Origin: CAZOOW01 sp964581535
GTDB lineage: Bacteria > Patescibacteriota > Saccharimonadia > Saccharimonadales > Saccharimonadaceae
Direction: 5' to 3'
Length of the DNA: 64,000 nt
NCBI GenBank assembly: GCA_964581535.1
Contig: CAZOOW010000001.1
Location: 62,001 to 126,000 of the forward strand
Shown: piece after piece, positions 7,545 to 14,375 of the stretch
Layout of the letters: every line of letters begins with the position of its first letter
Numbering within the stretch: the first letter of the stretch is position 1
Notes under the pieces: model-generated
The model's input: the letters and a program-made list of their open reading frames with translations, nothing else
Told to the model about the DNA's origin: nothing
The model's database searches: none
Translations under genes and position numbers: made by a program

Positions 7545-8357
7545 ATGACCACCATCGAAAAGCTGATCGGCATTACCGCTCAGCACAACGAGATCGTCAA
7601 GCGTGTCGGTAACGGCTCGCTCGACCCGGACAACGTTCGTAAGGCGCTCCAGGACATCATCGAAGGGAAGTTCCCCGAGATCAAGCTGCCTAAGGCCGCC
7701 ATCACGCACGTCCTGGCCAAGCAGCCCTCCTGGTACGTCTCTCCCGAGGATCAGCTCAAGAAGGTCAAGGCCTTCAACGCTGCACTCGACTGGGGCTTTG
7801 TGACGGAGAACATCCCGGCGATCCCCGGCTCCTGGCAGCATAACCCGAACGAGGTGCTGATGCTGGCCGTCTCCCTCCCTCCCAAGGGAAGGAAGTCCGG
7901 TCTGCACCACACCTTCGACGAGCTCTGGAACCTCATCGAGGCTCCGGATGGCTACACCAAGTGGCGCTGGGAAGAGCTCAAGGCAACGGCCAAGTTGCTG
8001 CGGCAGGCACCTGGGTATGACTACACTCCCGGCATCCGCTGGGTGGTGTTCAACCCGAACGCCTACCACGGTAAGTCGCCGGAAGCTGCCCTCAAGCAGT
8101 CCAAGGAAGACAGCGTCCAGCTGGCTGGTCTCGAAGTACTGATGGCAGCGTTGCTGTTCCCGACCTGGACGACCAGCTGGAATGGTGGCTCATCTCCGTA
8201 CCCGAACATGTCGGCGCTCCAGTTCTACTGGAACTCCCGCTGGTCGGTCGTTCCGTACCTCTGCCGGTGGGTTGGCAGCCGTCAGCTGAGGCTGCACGCC
8301 GACTGGGCTGGCTATGCCTACGGCGGCTGGTCGTCGCCGTCGGTCACGGAGTGCTGA
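7545..8357 (+). CDS. DGR variable (target) protein with C-terminal variable repeat
   Basis: 270 residues, no signal peptide or membrane helix. Residues 1-200 are a constant part (ending EDSVQLAGLEVLMAALLFP). The C-terminal domain from about residue 205 is rich in W, Y, G and S, as in the C-type-lectin-like ligand-binding domains of DGR targets; the fold is inferred, not demonstrated. Residues 232-267 are encoded by the variable repeat. Fourteen residues differ from the template translation (232, 235, 240, 243, 244, 245, 249, 251, 253, 256, 257, 259, 260, 261), and in the template each of these is Asp, Asn, Lys or Tyr. Invariant W233, W242, W254 and W262 form the scaffold. Codons are strongly G/C-ending, unlike neighbouring genes. 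SD is weak (AGGT). Confidence 0.9.
   Translation: MTTIEKLIGITAQHNEIVKRVGNGSLDPDNVRKALQDIIEGKFPEIKLPKAAITHVLAKQPSWYVSPEDQLKKVKAFNAALDWGFVTENIPAIPGSWQHNPNEVLMLAVSLPPKGRKSGLHHTFDELWNLIEAPDGYTKWRWEELKATAKLLRQAPGYDYTPGIRWVVFNPNAYHGKSPEAALKQSKEDSVQLAGLEVLMAALLFPTWTTSWNGGSSPYPNMSALQFYWNSRWSVVPYLCRWVGSRQLRLHADWAGYAYGGWSSPSVTEC
8239..8346 (+). repeat. DGR variable repeat (VR)
   Basis: This 108-bp stretch aligns without gaps to 8743-8850 (offset 504). There are 16 mismatches, every one at a template adenine: 11 A to G, 4 A to T, 1 A to C, out of 25 template adenines. There are none at template C, G or T. Homology fades just upstream of 8239. The last 20 bp (8327-8346) are identical in both copies and poor in A. 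Beyond them VR and TR differ at non-A positions (8347, 8351, 8356), the pattern expected for an IMH/IMH* boundary that fixes the direction of transfer. Confidence 0.96.
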
Positions 8358-8377
8358 TACTGGGACCTTGGTTCCTT

Positions 8378-8442
8378 GGTGTCCGGAGGGGTATTGTATT
8401 CTTGGATCTTGATCCTTGAAAACTTTCACCCTTCCGGACACC
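8378..8442 (+). promoter_or_regulatory. Inverted repeat 21 nt after the target stop codon
   Basis: A 14-bp stem (8378-8391 with 8429-8442, one G-U pair) encloses a 37-nt loop that contains a smaller GGATC/GATCC pairing. In the Bordetella phage DGR a hairpin or cruciform just downstream of IMH is needed for efficient target recognition. This element sits about 32 bp past the VR end and there is no equivalent after TR, so it is a candidate for that role. Confidence 0.55.
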
Positions 8443-8484
8443 GCATCACACTTTTGCATTTGTTTCTTTGTTACTTTGAACGTT

Positions 8485-8510
8485 CCTCTGCTTTAGCAGA
8501 GGTTTTTTTA
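8485..8510 (+). terminator. Rho-independent terminator of the target gene
   Basis: A 7-bp stem CCTCTGC/GCAGAGG with TTTA loop (8485-8502) is followed by seven T. It ends the target transcript before the template region, so TR RNA must start from its own promoter. Confidence 0.9.
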
Positions 8511-8653
8511 TTTTGCTAAAATTAAGGGTGGATCAGTTACTGCATATACGTTCATGGACGTATATCACCGATCCCGTGTTTTGAAACTGACTGAATTATT
8601 CTGTTTACGAATCGAATGAGTGCGCAGGCAAGATATCGAGCACTCCGTGCGAT

Positions 8654-8683
8654 TTGCTAGAGATAACGTGTATCTCATATAAA
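8654..8683 (+). promoter_or_regulatory. Probable promoter of the TR/RT transcript
   Basis: TTGCTA at 8654-8659, 18-nt spacer, TATAAA at 8678-8683. This is the best promoter between the target terminator and TR and would start RNA near 8690, about 50 nt before TR. The stretch 8511-8653 holds an 8-bp hairpin (8544-8551 with 8558-8565) and no gene. Confidence 0.5.
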
Positions 8684-8742
8684 ATACAAAGTTTGGATGC
8701 GTCTGGACTTGGTGATCCATGATGGCAGATTGCGCTATACCG

Positions 8743-8850
8743 ACTGGTCGAACGTTCCGTACCTCTACCGGTGGGATGACAACCGTCAGCTGAAGCTGAA
8801 CGCCAACTGGGCTGACAATGCCAACGACAACTGGTCGTCGCCGTCGGTCA
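8743..8850 (+). repeat. DGR template repeat (TR)
   Basis: The invariant donor copy for VR. It carries 25 adenines, grouped in AAC and GAC codons when read in the frame of the target. AAY codons allow the widest amino-acid change without creating stops when A is mutated, the known DGR design. TR is in the same orientation as the target and RT. Its last three bases (8848-8850) are the stop codon of avd on the other strand. Confidence 0.95.
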
Positions 8851-9246
8851 GGGACTGCTCGCTATAGATTTCAACCAGCCTCCCAGCATGCGTCCGATTT
8901 CACTACAGGTGGAATCAAGCTGCTGGTGGGTCTGGTTGGAAACACACCGACAATCTTTGCACAGATTTAATAGCAATCGCAGACTATCCAATCTGACGGA
9001 TGCTTCCTTTAGGTGGGTAGCTTTGTCGGCTGATTTACTTGTCCCGGCTGCCCGTAGTGATAGTCGGAGTATTTCCAGGATCTCATTCTGGCAGGTTGCG
9101 CCTAGACCATAACGTTCGGACTTCGGAAACCCAGCTAAACACTCATGAAAGGATTGATACAAGTGATAGGTACTGGCAATGATAGGAATTTTTCGGAGCG
9201 CGAGATTACTCTCTCTCTCTCTCTCTCTCTCGATAAGCCCGCTCAA
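8848..9246 (-). CDS. avd: Avd-like DGR accessory protein (four-helix bundle), antisense to RT
   Basis: 132 residues. From residue 20 the protein matches the accessory-variability-determinant pattern: IPIIASTYHLYQSF, FPKSERYGLGA (41-50), LDSLRLLLNLCKD and the closing EIGRMLGGWLKS (116-127). Avd is a basic, pentameric helix-bundle protein that binds RT and template RNA and is required for mutagenic cDNA synthesis. The N-terminal IERERERE stretch is encoded by the (CT)11 tract. No ATG is available; the best start is TTG 9246, with AAGGA 14 nt upstream. An ATT at 9252 has better SD spacing. Both lie before the tract. The gene is encoded opposite to RT and shares about 100 bp with its 5' end, an unusual arrangement. 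Confidence 0.85.
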   Translation of the reverse strand: MSGLIERERERESNLALRKIPIIASTYHLYQSFHECLAGFPKSERYGLGATCQNEILEILRLSLRAAGTSKSADKATHLKEASVRLDSLRLLLNLCKDCRCVSNQTHQQLDSTCSEIGRMLGGWLKSIASSP

Positions 9247-10239
9247 GATAATAACTCTTTTCCTTTTGTAAGTATTGATGACATTACATCTATTAAAACA
9301 TTAACTGAGGCCTGGCAGAAGTTTTCGCGTGGCAAGAAAGCTCGGCGGGATGTGAGCGAGTATCAGAAACAAATTCGCCAGAACCTGGCCGAACTTCACG
9401 ACTCACTTGTTTCCGGCCACTACAAGCATGCTGCCTACCAACGCTTCACCATCTGCGATCCCAAGCAGCGGCAAATCCATAAAGCAACCGTTGGCGATCG
9501 AGTGGTACACCAAGCGATTGTGACAGCCATTGAGCCATTGTTTGAAAAACGCTTCATCTACGATAGCTACTCTTGCCGTATTGGCAAAGGCACGCATGTT
9601 GGCGTGACGCGTCTAAAAAACTTTCTTCGCCAGGAGAGCCGCAACAATACACACAAAGTCTACGTCCTGAAATGTGATGTCCGTAAGTTCTTTGCCTCAA
9701 TTGACCACGAAATCCTCCTTCGCCTGATTACTCGATGCATTGAAGATGACGCAACACTGGAGCTGATCCGCACCATTATTTTGAGTCATGGTGCTGAAAC
9801 GGGAAAAGGTATTCCGCTTGGCAATGTGACGAGTCAACTGTTCGCCAATACCTACCTGCACGAACTCGACTGGTTTATGAAGCAGACGCTTGGCATTCGG
9901 CATTACGGGCGTTACTGTGATGACTTTGTGGTGGTCTCAACCGACCAGGCGTATCTTGAGAGTCTAATAGATCAGATTCGCACCTTCCTGCGCACAGAAC
10001 TCCACCTTGACCTCCATCCCCACAAAGTAGAGATTCGATCGTGGGATCAGGGAGTGGATTTCCTTGGCTATGTACTGCGACCATATGCCACAACCCTTCG
10101 TGGGAAAACTCGCCAACGTATGATAGCGCGAGTGACAGAGCAGAACATTAGTTCGTATTTAGGCTTGTGCGGACATGCCAACGCCTACCGTTTATCCCAG
10201 ATCGTCAGAGTGTCTGCTTGGCGCAGGGATAAGAGCTGA
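9145..10239 (+). CDS. DGR reverse transcriptase
   Basis: 364 residues from ATG 9145. Conserved RT parts: LTEAWQKFSRGKKARRD (53-69), FTICDPKQRQIHKATVGDRV (101-120), FEKRFIYDSYSCRIGKGTH (133-151), first catalytic Asp in LKCDVRKFF (D178), IPLGNVTSQLFAN (223-235) and the YCDD active site (257-260). The SQ ending of the GxxxSQ motif and the C-terminal SYLGLCGHANAYRL separate DGR enzymes from group II intron and retron RTs. It copies TR RNA into adenine-mutagenised cDNA that replaces VR. GTG 9163, preceded by AAAGGA at 9 nt, is an equally good start. Both starts lie before the (CT)11 tract, and no ATG/GTG/TTG start exists between the tract and the conserved domain. Confidence 0.93.
   Translation: MKGLIQVIGTGNDRNFSEREITLSLSLSLDKPAQDNNSFPFVSIDDITSIKTLTEAWQKFSRGKKARRDVSEYQKQIRQNLAELHDSLVSGHYKHAAYQRFTICDPKQRQIHKATVGDRVVHQAIVTAIEPLFEKRFIYDSYSCRIGKGTHVGVTRLKNFLRQESRNNTHKVYVLKCDVRKFFASIDHEILLRLITRCIEDDATLELIRTIILSHGAETGKGIPLGNVTSQLFANTYLHELDWFMKQTLGIRHYGRYCDDFVVVSTDQAYLESLIDQIRTFLRTELHLDLHPHKVEIRSWDQGVDFLGYVLRPYATTLRGKTRQRMIARVTEQNISSYLGLCGHANAYRLSQIVRVSAWRRDKS
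9209..9230. repeat. (CT)11 microsatellite in the overlapping starts of RT and avd
   Basis: Eleven uninterrupted CT units. On the plus strand they encode the LSLSLSL segment of RT (residues 23-29); on the minus strand the alternating R-E segment of Avd. Losing one unit puts TAA at 9234 in the RT frame and TAA at 9206-9208 in the Avd frame. Gaining one unit puts TAA at 9269 in RT and also leaves the Avd frame. The present copy number keeps both frames open. Confidence 0.93.
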
Positions 10240-10361
10240 AGATATTACATGTCATGAGGGTATACTCAGCTTACTTAGAGTAGTCGTCTGATGTAATCAA
10301 TACAAGCTGTGTGAGTCGATGAGATGCGAAATCGAAAAGATTCTATGAAAATACATTATAT

Positions 10362-11474
10362 TTACCCAAATAAGCCTCGTTTTGCACCACCGAACTGCTC
10401 GAGGATTTCTTTTTGTCGTTTATTAAGCTTTGTGGGAGTATCCACGATAACAGATACGATATGGGCACCACGAGCAGAACCTTTGAGGTGCGGCACGCCA
10501 TGTCCTGATAGTTTAAAATCAGTTCCCGACTGTGTTCCAGCTGGGACTTTCATGCGCACATCACCATCCACTGTCTCAACTTTTATTTCCGTCCCGAGTG
10601 CAGCGTCAACCATCGAAATATGCTCTTCGCTGAGTATTAAATCACCTTCACGGGTGAATTTCTTATGAGGCTTCACGCGTAAGTTGACGTACAAGTCACC
10701 TTTCTGACCGTCCGCAACCGCTTCGCCGCGGCTTCGAAGGCGTATTGTTGCGCCATCATCTACGCCAGCAGGAACCTTAAGCGTTATGTTCTGCCTTTTT
10801 TTCTCCGTGCCTTTTCCATGGCACACACTACAGACTTTTTCTGGAACTCGCCCTTTTCCATGACACGTTTCACAGGTAACGGCTTGCTGCATCGCCCCGA
10901 ACATCGTGTTGATGACTTTCATTTGCTGACCAGCGCCTTTACAGGTCTCACAAGTTTTCATCTCGTAGCCTGGCTCAACGGTCGTACCTTTGCAGTGTGA
11001 ACATTCGTCGTCAAGATTTATAGTAATGGTTTTTTCTGTACCAAAAACCGCGTCTTCAAATGTTAAATCAACATGTGTTTCAACGTCCCGTCCACGCCGG
11101 GGACCATTTTGTGCTCCACCGCCACCAAAAAACGAGCCAAAGATATCGCCTAATCCACCATCACCGAAATTAAATTCAAAATGTTGCCCCTGTCCACCAC
11201 CAAATCCTCCGAAGCCTTCGAACGGGTTACTGCCGCCATAACTGCCACCCGAGCCCCCCCCAACACCTGCATGACCGAACTGGTCATAGCGCTGTCGTTT
11301 TTGCTGGTCTTTCAGCACCTCATAGGCTTCGTTGATTTCTTTGAACTTTGTCTCGTCACCGCCTTCTTTATCAGGATGGTATTTTACCGCAAGCTTACGA
11401 AAGGCCTTCTTTATCTCATCGGCCGATGCATCTTTTTTTATCCCTAAAACTTCATAGTAGTCTCGTTTTGACAT
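10362..11474 (-). CDS. dnaJ: Chaperone DnaJ (Hsp40)
   Basis: 370 residues with the complete type I layout. J-domain 1-70 has the HPD motif (KYHPDKEGGD), followed by a G/F-rich linker (about 75-120). Four CxxCxGxG zinc repeats follow (CSHCKGTT, CETCKGAG, CETCHGKG, CSVCHGKG), then two C-terminal substrate domains. DnaJ delivers unfolded clients to DnaK and stimulates its ATPase. It has its own CIRCE-controlled promoter rather than sitting in a dnaK operon. The first zinc repeat ends GTT instead of GxG, a small deviation. The 122 bp between RT and the dnaJ stop hold no recognisable element and mark the right border of the accessory island. Confidence 0.98.
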   Translation of the reverse strand: MSKRDYYEVLGIKKDASADEIKKAFRKLAVKYHPDKEGGDETKFKEINEAYEVLKDQQKRQRYDQFGHAGVGGGSGGSYGGSNPFEGFGGFGGGQGQHFEFNFGDGGLGDIFGSFFGGGGAQNGPRRGRDVETHVDLTFEDAVFGTEKTITINLDDECSHCKGTTVEPGYEMKTCETCKGAGQQMKVINTMFGAMQQAVTCETCHGKGRVPEKVCSVCHGKGTEKKRQNITLKVPAGVDDGATIRLRSRGEAVADGQKGDLYVNLRVKPHKKFTREGDLILSEEHISMVDAALGTEIKVETVDGDVRMKVPAGTQSGTDFKLSGHGVPHLKGSARGAHIVSVIVDTPTKLNKRQKEILEQFGGAKRGLFG

Positions 11475-11484
11475 ATCTGTTACA

Positions 11485-11522
11485 AGTATAAAAAACTAGC
11501 ACTCATATGTAAAGAGTGCTAA
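11485..11522 (-). promoter_or_regulatory. dnaJ promoter with CIRCE operator
   Basis: CIRCE at 11496-11522 reads CTAGCACTC-N9-GAGTGCTAA, one mismatch from consensus. On the minus strand TTTACA (11508-11513) and TATACT (11485-11490) form a promoter with 17-nt spacing, and the operator overlaps its -35 box. HrcA binding would repress dnaJ in unstressed cells. Confidence 0.92.
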
Positions 11523-11580
11523 AAACAGTGCTTATGGTATAATGTACGCATTCTATTATGGCGATTAATAAGGAGTTACT

Positions 11581-12426
11581 ATGAACCCGCAAGACCCGTC
11601 GACGCAACCTCAGCAACCAGAAACAAATCCGTCACCGAGCGTAGAGCCAGAAACTGCCCCTTTAGCAACTGAACCCGCCCCGCAGACGTCAGTCGAAGAG
11701 CCTGCTGTTCAGCCAACTACCTTCGACGAGCAGCCAGCATCTCAGCCATCTGTTGATACTCCAACTTCATTTTCAGAAACACCGGCTCCAGTCGTTGCCG
11801 AAACAGCACCGAAAAACAACAAAATTCTCGCCATTGCCATAGCATCCATTGTGGCACTTGCACTTCTCGCTGCAGCGGCCTTTGCGTTGCTTAACTCGGC
11901 AAATGAACCGTCTGAGACTCCTGCTCAAGAAGCACCAGTCACCACGACAGAAGAAAGCGTCGAAACGCCAACGGCCAGTCCTGAAGAAATCACTTTGAAC
12001 AAATCAATCGTTGATGATGAGCTCGGTTACACCATCACTGCCGAAACCATGAGCATAGATAAGTTCCAAATTCCAGCTAAGTATGCTGACGCAAATAGCG
12101 ACAGAACTGTCGTCGCAGTAACGTACAAAAACACCGATAGCAACAAATTTGCAGGTAGTGCTAACAACGTTGTTCTGCGGCTTATTGACTCAACCGGCAA
12201 AGAAGTGACTGCAACCAGCTTAAGCGATGCAGACCTTACCGCCGCCGGGCTCACTCCGCTATCTGAAGCGAAAGAAGCAAATGACACAGTTCAGGGTACG
12301 TTAGTGTATTGGGTGAACAAAGATTCGACAGAAAAACTAACCCTCAAATACAAGAGACCGACCTCCAAAGTAATCGGCAGCGATCAAACAATCCCCGCGA
12401 AAGAATTCACTGTCGACTTAAGATAA
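11581..12426 (+). CDS. Membrane-anchored protein with extracellular DUF4352-like domain
   Basis: 281 residues. Residues 1-78 are low-complexity (P, T, E, Q, S), a single membrane helix spans about 81-105 (ILAIAIASIVALALLAAAAF), then a T/E/P linker and an Ig-like beta domain (about 140-281). DRTVVAVTYKNTDSNKFAG and the closing LKYKRPTSK fit DUF4352-type extracytoplasmic domains. The cytoplasmic N-terminus and outside C-terminus are inferred from the helix position. Promoter TATAAT at 11538-11543; SD AAGGAG ends 5 nt before ATG 11581. It is divergent from dnaJ, so CIRCE lies upstream of it but not over its -10 box. Function unknown; an envelope role is likely. Confidence 0.78.
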   Translation: MNPQDPSTQPQQPETNPSPSVEPETAPLATEPAPQTSVEEPAVQPTTFDEQPASQPSVDTPTSFSETPAPVVAETAPKNNKILAIAIASIVALALLAAAAFALLNSANEPSETPAQEAPVTTTEESVETPTASPEEITLNKSIVDDELGYTITAETMSIDKFQIPAKYADANSDRTVVAVTYKNTDSNKFAGSANNVVLRLIDSTGKEVTATSLSDADLTAAGLTPLSEAKEANDTVQGTLVYWVNKDSTEKLTLKYKRPTSKVIGSDQTIPAKEFTVDLR

Positions 12427-12440
12427 TAAAAACGAAACGT

Positions 12441-12467
12441 AAATGTGCCCCGTCATGGGGCACATTT
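12441..12467. terminator. Bidirectional terminator
   Basis: An 11-bp stem (12441-12451 with 12457-12467) with a GTCAT loop and A/T flanks. It separates the convergent DUF4352-like and LysM genes. Confidence 0.85.
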
Positions 12468-12482
12468 AATTAAAATAGTAAC

Positions 12483-13013
12483 TTATTGGCAGAGCGTCGT
12501 TTTCGGTAGAACATCCCTCACCTCTACTGCAGGCATCTGCAGTTTTGCACCGACGTTCAGAGTATACTCCTCATATCCTGGCCAGCCTGCATTAGCTGCA
12601 TAGACTCGTGGCCATTGTTCATAACTACCGTAGTATTTTTCTGCTATACAACCATACGTATCGCCAGCTTTTACCGTGTAGGTACCGGCTTTTTTTGCCG
12701 ATGCATTGTCAGTTGCTCGTGTGCTAGCAGGTGGCGTAGATGAAGCGGGAGTTTTGTTCTGGTTATCAGCATCTGACTGGTTGTTTTCAGCTGCCTTACC
12801 CTCATTTTTTTCCGTACCATCGGCTTTAGTATCATCTTTTTTTACGTCATCTTTCACGACGACCGACTGTGCCGCGGCTGCAACATAGTTTTTCAATTTT
12901 TCCTGAACTGTTCCTGGCCCGCCGCCAAGGTTTCCGCTTGCGACAAACAATGGCGCGAGCAGCGTAGCTCCGAGCACACCAAGCGTGGTTTTGAATTGAT
13001 CGGATTCGGTCAT
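12483..13013 (-). CDS. LysM-domain protein
   Basis: 176 residues. A hydrophobic segment near the N-terminus (about 10-30, LGVLGATLLAPLFVASG) is followed by a long charged K/D/E/N/T linker (55-110). A single LysM domain sits at about 112-162 with YTVKAGDTYGCIAEKYYGSYEQWPRV split over the two helices and a closing LQMPAVEV. LysM binds peptidoglycan N-acetylglucosamine, so this is probably a wall-attached surface or hydrolase-associated protein without its own catalytic domain. Its start lies 1 nt from the stop of the upstream membrane protein gene, so both are one operon. Confidence 0.88.
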   Translation of the reverse strand: MTESDQFKTTLGVLGATLLAPLFVASGNLGGGPGTVQEKLKNYVAAAAQSVVVKDDVKKDDTKADGTEKNEGKAAENNQSDADNQNKTPASSTPPASTRATDNASAKKAGTYTVKAGDTYGCIAEKYYGSYEQWPRVYAANAGWPGYEEYTLNVGAKLQMPAVEVRDVLPKTTLCQ

Positions 13014-13014
13014 A

Positions 13015-13440
13015 TTATTTCCTCCTCTTCGTCGTCACCGTTTTAGCTTCCGGCTCCAAACTTGCTATAGCCGCTCCGAGCACTCCTGAGAGTAGTATTA
13101 AGACAAGCGTCGGCCACCAGTTACCAGCGAGGACAATACGGAACGTGTCCTGAAAAACGGTCGAAGACACGACGTTCGTTCCGCCCGTCAATGCAGCCGC
13201 TAACCAGCCTAGGATCCGCGCGACTGCGCCTGCGAGTATACCCGCCAAGAATCCTCGAGTCGCATGTTCGGTCAACGTCGAACGCCTTTCTACATGGTTC
13301 GCCATGTAGAGGCCGCCGAGCATCAAAAGCACGCCGAGCACTCCCCACCACGGTGTGTTATAAAATGCACTGAGCCAGGCGCCCGAAAACAATGGCACGC
13401 CAGCCAGTAGCCCCACCCACTGGTATCGTTGTACTTCCAT
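13015..13440 (-). CDS. Hypothetical 4-helix membrane protein
   Basis: 141 residues with four hydrophobic helices (about 8-27, 32-48, 64-88, 103-125) and a basic C-terminus (TVTTKRRK). The loop between helices 2 and 3 contains VERRSTLTEHATRGF. No family recognised. ATG 13440 is preceded by a strong SD (AAAGGAGG at 6 nt). The LysM gene follows after 1 nt, which suggests a joint envelope function. Confidence 0.75.
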   Translation of the reverse strand: MEVQRYQWVGLLAGVPLFSGAWLSAFYNTPWWGVLGVLLMLGGLYMANHVERRSTLTEHATRGFLAGILAGAVARILGWLAAALTGGTNVVSSTVFQDTFRIVLAGNWWPTLVLILLSGVLGAAIASLEPEAKTVTTKRRK

Positions 13441-13519
13441 AAAACCCTCCTTTAGGTTGACTTCATTTTAGCCATAACCATAGGCTTTTGTAAAGAATGT
13501 GGGCTGTTATACTAGAACG

Positions 13520-13891
13520 ATGACATACGAAGGCACAAAACTAGCTGACTTCGTCCCACTCGGACAAGTTGGCGCACTGGAAGTAAAAGATATCGAAGTC
13601 GGAAGCGGTGAAGAGGTGAAGCCGGGCGATACTATATCCGCCCACTACACCGGCGCGCTGTGCAAAAACGGCGTTATTTTTCAAAGTTCACATGATTTCG
13701 GGAAGCCCGCGACGTTTGGCCTTGACCAGGTGATTGCCGGCTGGACTGAAGGCGTTCCCGGCATGCGCGTCGGCGGCATGCGCCGTCTCGTCATACCTTC
13801 AGATATGGCCTACGGCAGTTCCAGTCCAGCGCCGAACATACCCGCGAATAGCGATCTAGTATTTGATATAGAGTTACTTGACATAAAGTAA
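13520..13891 (+). CDS. FKBP-type peptidyl-prolyl isomerase
   Basis: 123 residues from ATG 13520. A compact FKBP fold: LEVKDIEVGSGEEVKPGDTI, VSAHYTG-type SAHYTGAL, VIAGWTEGVPGMRVGGMRRL, IPSDMAYGSS and DLVFDIELLDIK. These cover the usual hydrophobic active-site residues (Y, F, D, W, Y). It catalyses cis-trans isomerisation of Xaa-Pro bonds; with no signal peptide it should be cytoplasmic. TATACT at 13508-13513 lies 6 nt before this ATG, so a leaderless mRNA is predicted and an earlier in-frame start at 13499 is excluded, because it would lie upstream of the promoter. Confidence 0.93.
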   Translation: MTYEGTKLADFVPLGQVGALEVKDIEVGSGEEVKPGDTISAHYTGALCKNGVIFQSSHDFGKPATFGLDQVIAGWTEGVPGMRVGGMRRLVIPSDMAYGSSSPAPNIPANSDLVFDIELLDIK

Positions 13892-13906
13892 TTTTTTTGA
13901 TATAAT
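13878..13906 (+). promoter_or_regulatory. Consensus sigma70 promoter
   Basis: TTGACA at 13878-13883, 17 nt, TATAAT at 13901-13906: a perfect consensus. It overlaps the last codons of the FKBP gene and drives the small gene at 13999, with an 85-nt leader. Confidence 0.92.
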
Positions 13907-13998
13907 ATAAATAATGTCGCCTGACAGGAGATTGCTGGAATTCTCAAGCAATAACGCCTAACGCCGGGGCTTAATGGCATCACAGAAGGGATGGACGC

Positions 13999-14310
13999 AT
14001 GTCCACCACTCGCACCTCTCAGCGCACTCTGACCATCACTGATGGTCCGCCAGCCCACCACATTTGGGACATGGCCAAGCACGCATTCACCCGCGGTTTC
14101 CGTCTGTCCCCGACCTTTCAGCTGGAATACGGGATCCCCCAGAAGGACGGCGGCGTCATGATGTCCATCGTCATGCCCCGCATCTTGGGCGTCACCCACG
14201 AAGATGGCTCCGGGCAGTGCCTCATCCTGACGGGCGAGATCGACGGTCGGACGTTCACGGGCTACTACAACGCCCGCACCCGCAAGGGTAGGTTCGTCGT
14301 CAACAGCTGA
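13999..14310 (+). CDS. Small hypothetical protein with GC-rich codons
   Basis: 103 residues, no membrane helix. Recognisable segments are only descriptive: TITDGPPAHHIWDMAKHAF, QLEYGIPQKDGGVMMSIVMP, and a closing TFTGYYNARTRKGRFVVNS that looks like a beta-strand-rich end. No family recognised. SD GAAGGG ends 8 nt before the ATG. It has a perfect promoter and its own hairpin terminator, so it is a free-standing transcription unit. Codons end mostly in G or C, like the DGR target and the genes at 57498 and 59083 but unlike the surrounding genes, which suggests strong expression or a different origin. Confidence 0.75.
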   Translation: MSTTRTSQRTLTITDGPPAHHIWDMAKHAFTRGFRLSPTFQLEYGIPQKDGGVMMSIVMPRILGVTHEDGSGQCLILTGEIDGRTFTGYYNARTRKGRFVVNS

Positions 14311-14318
14311 GCCCCAAA

Positions 14319-14345
14319 AGCCCCGCATCATCCAGATGCGGGGCT
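14319..14345 (+). terminator. Hairpin terminator of the 13999 gene
   Basis: A G/C-rich 11-bp stem (14319-14329 with 14335-14345) and 5-nt loop, without a clear T run. It lies between convergent genes (dnaK stop at 14376). Confidence 0.6.
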
Positions 14346-14375
14346 CGTCACATTTCGAGGATGTATAGACGAGAT

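Noticed and set aside
7407..8069. Long minus-strand open frame opposite the DGR target
   Set aside because: It is a by-product of the G/C-ending codons of the target gene; no start signal and no sensible protein composition.
8719..8742. Template repeat extending further left than 8743
   Set aside because: Upstream of 8743/8239 identity drops to chance, and mismatches occur at template C, G and T.
9163..10239. RT as group II intron, retron or Abi-type reverse transcriptase
   Set aside because: No intron domain V/VI, maturase or msr/msd structure. The GNVTSQ motif, C-terminal end and the adjacent TR/VR pair fit only a DGR.
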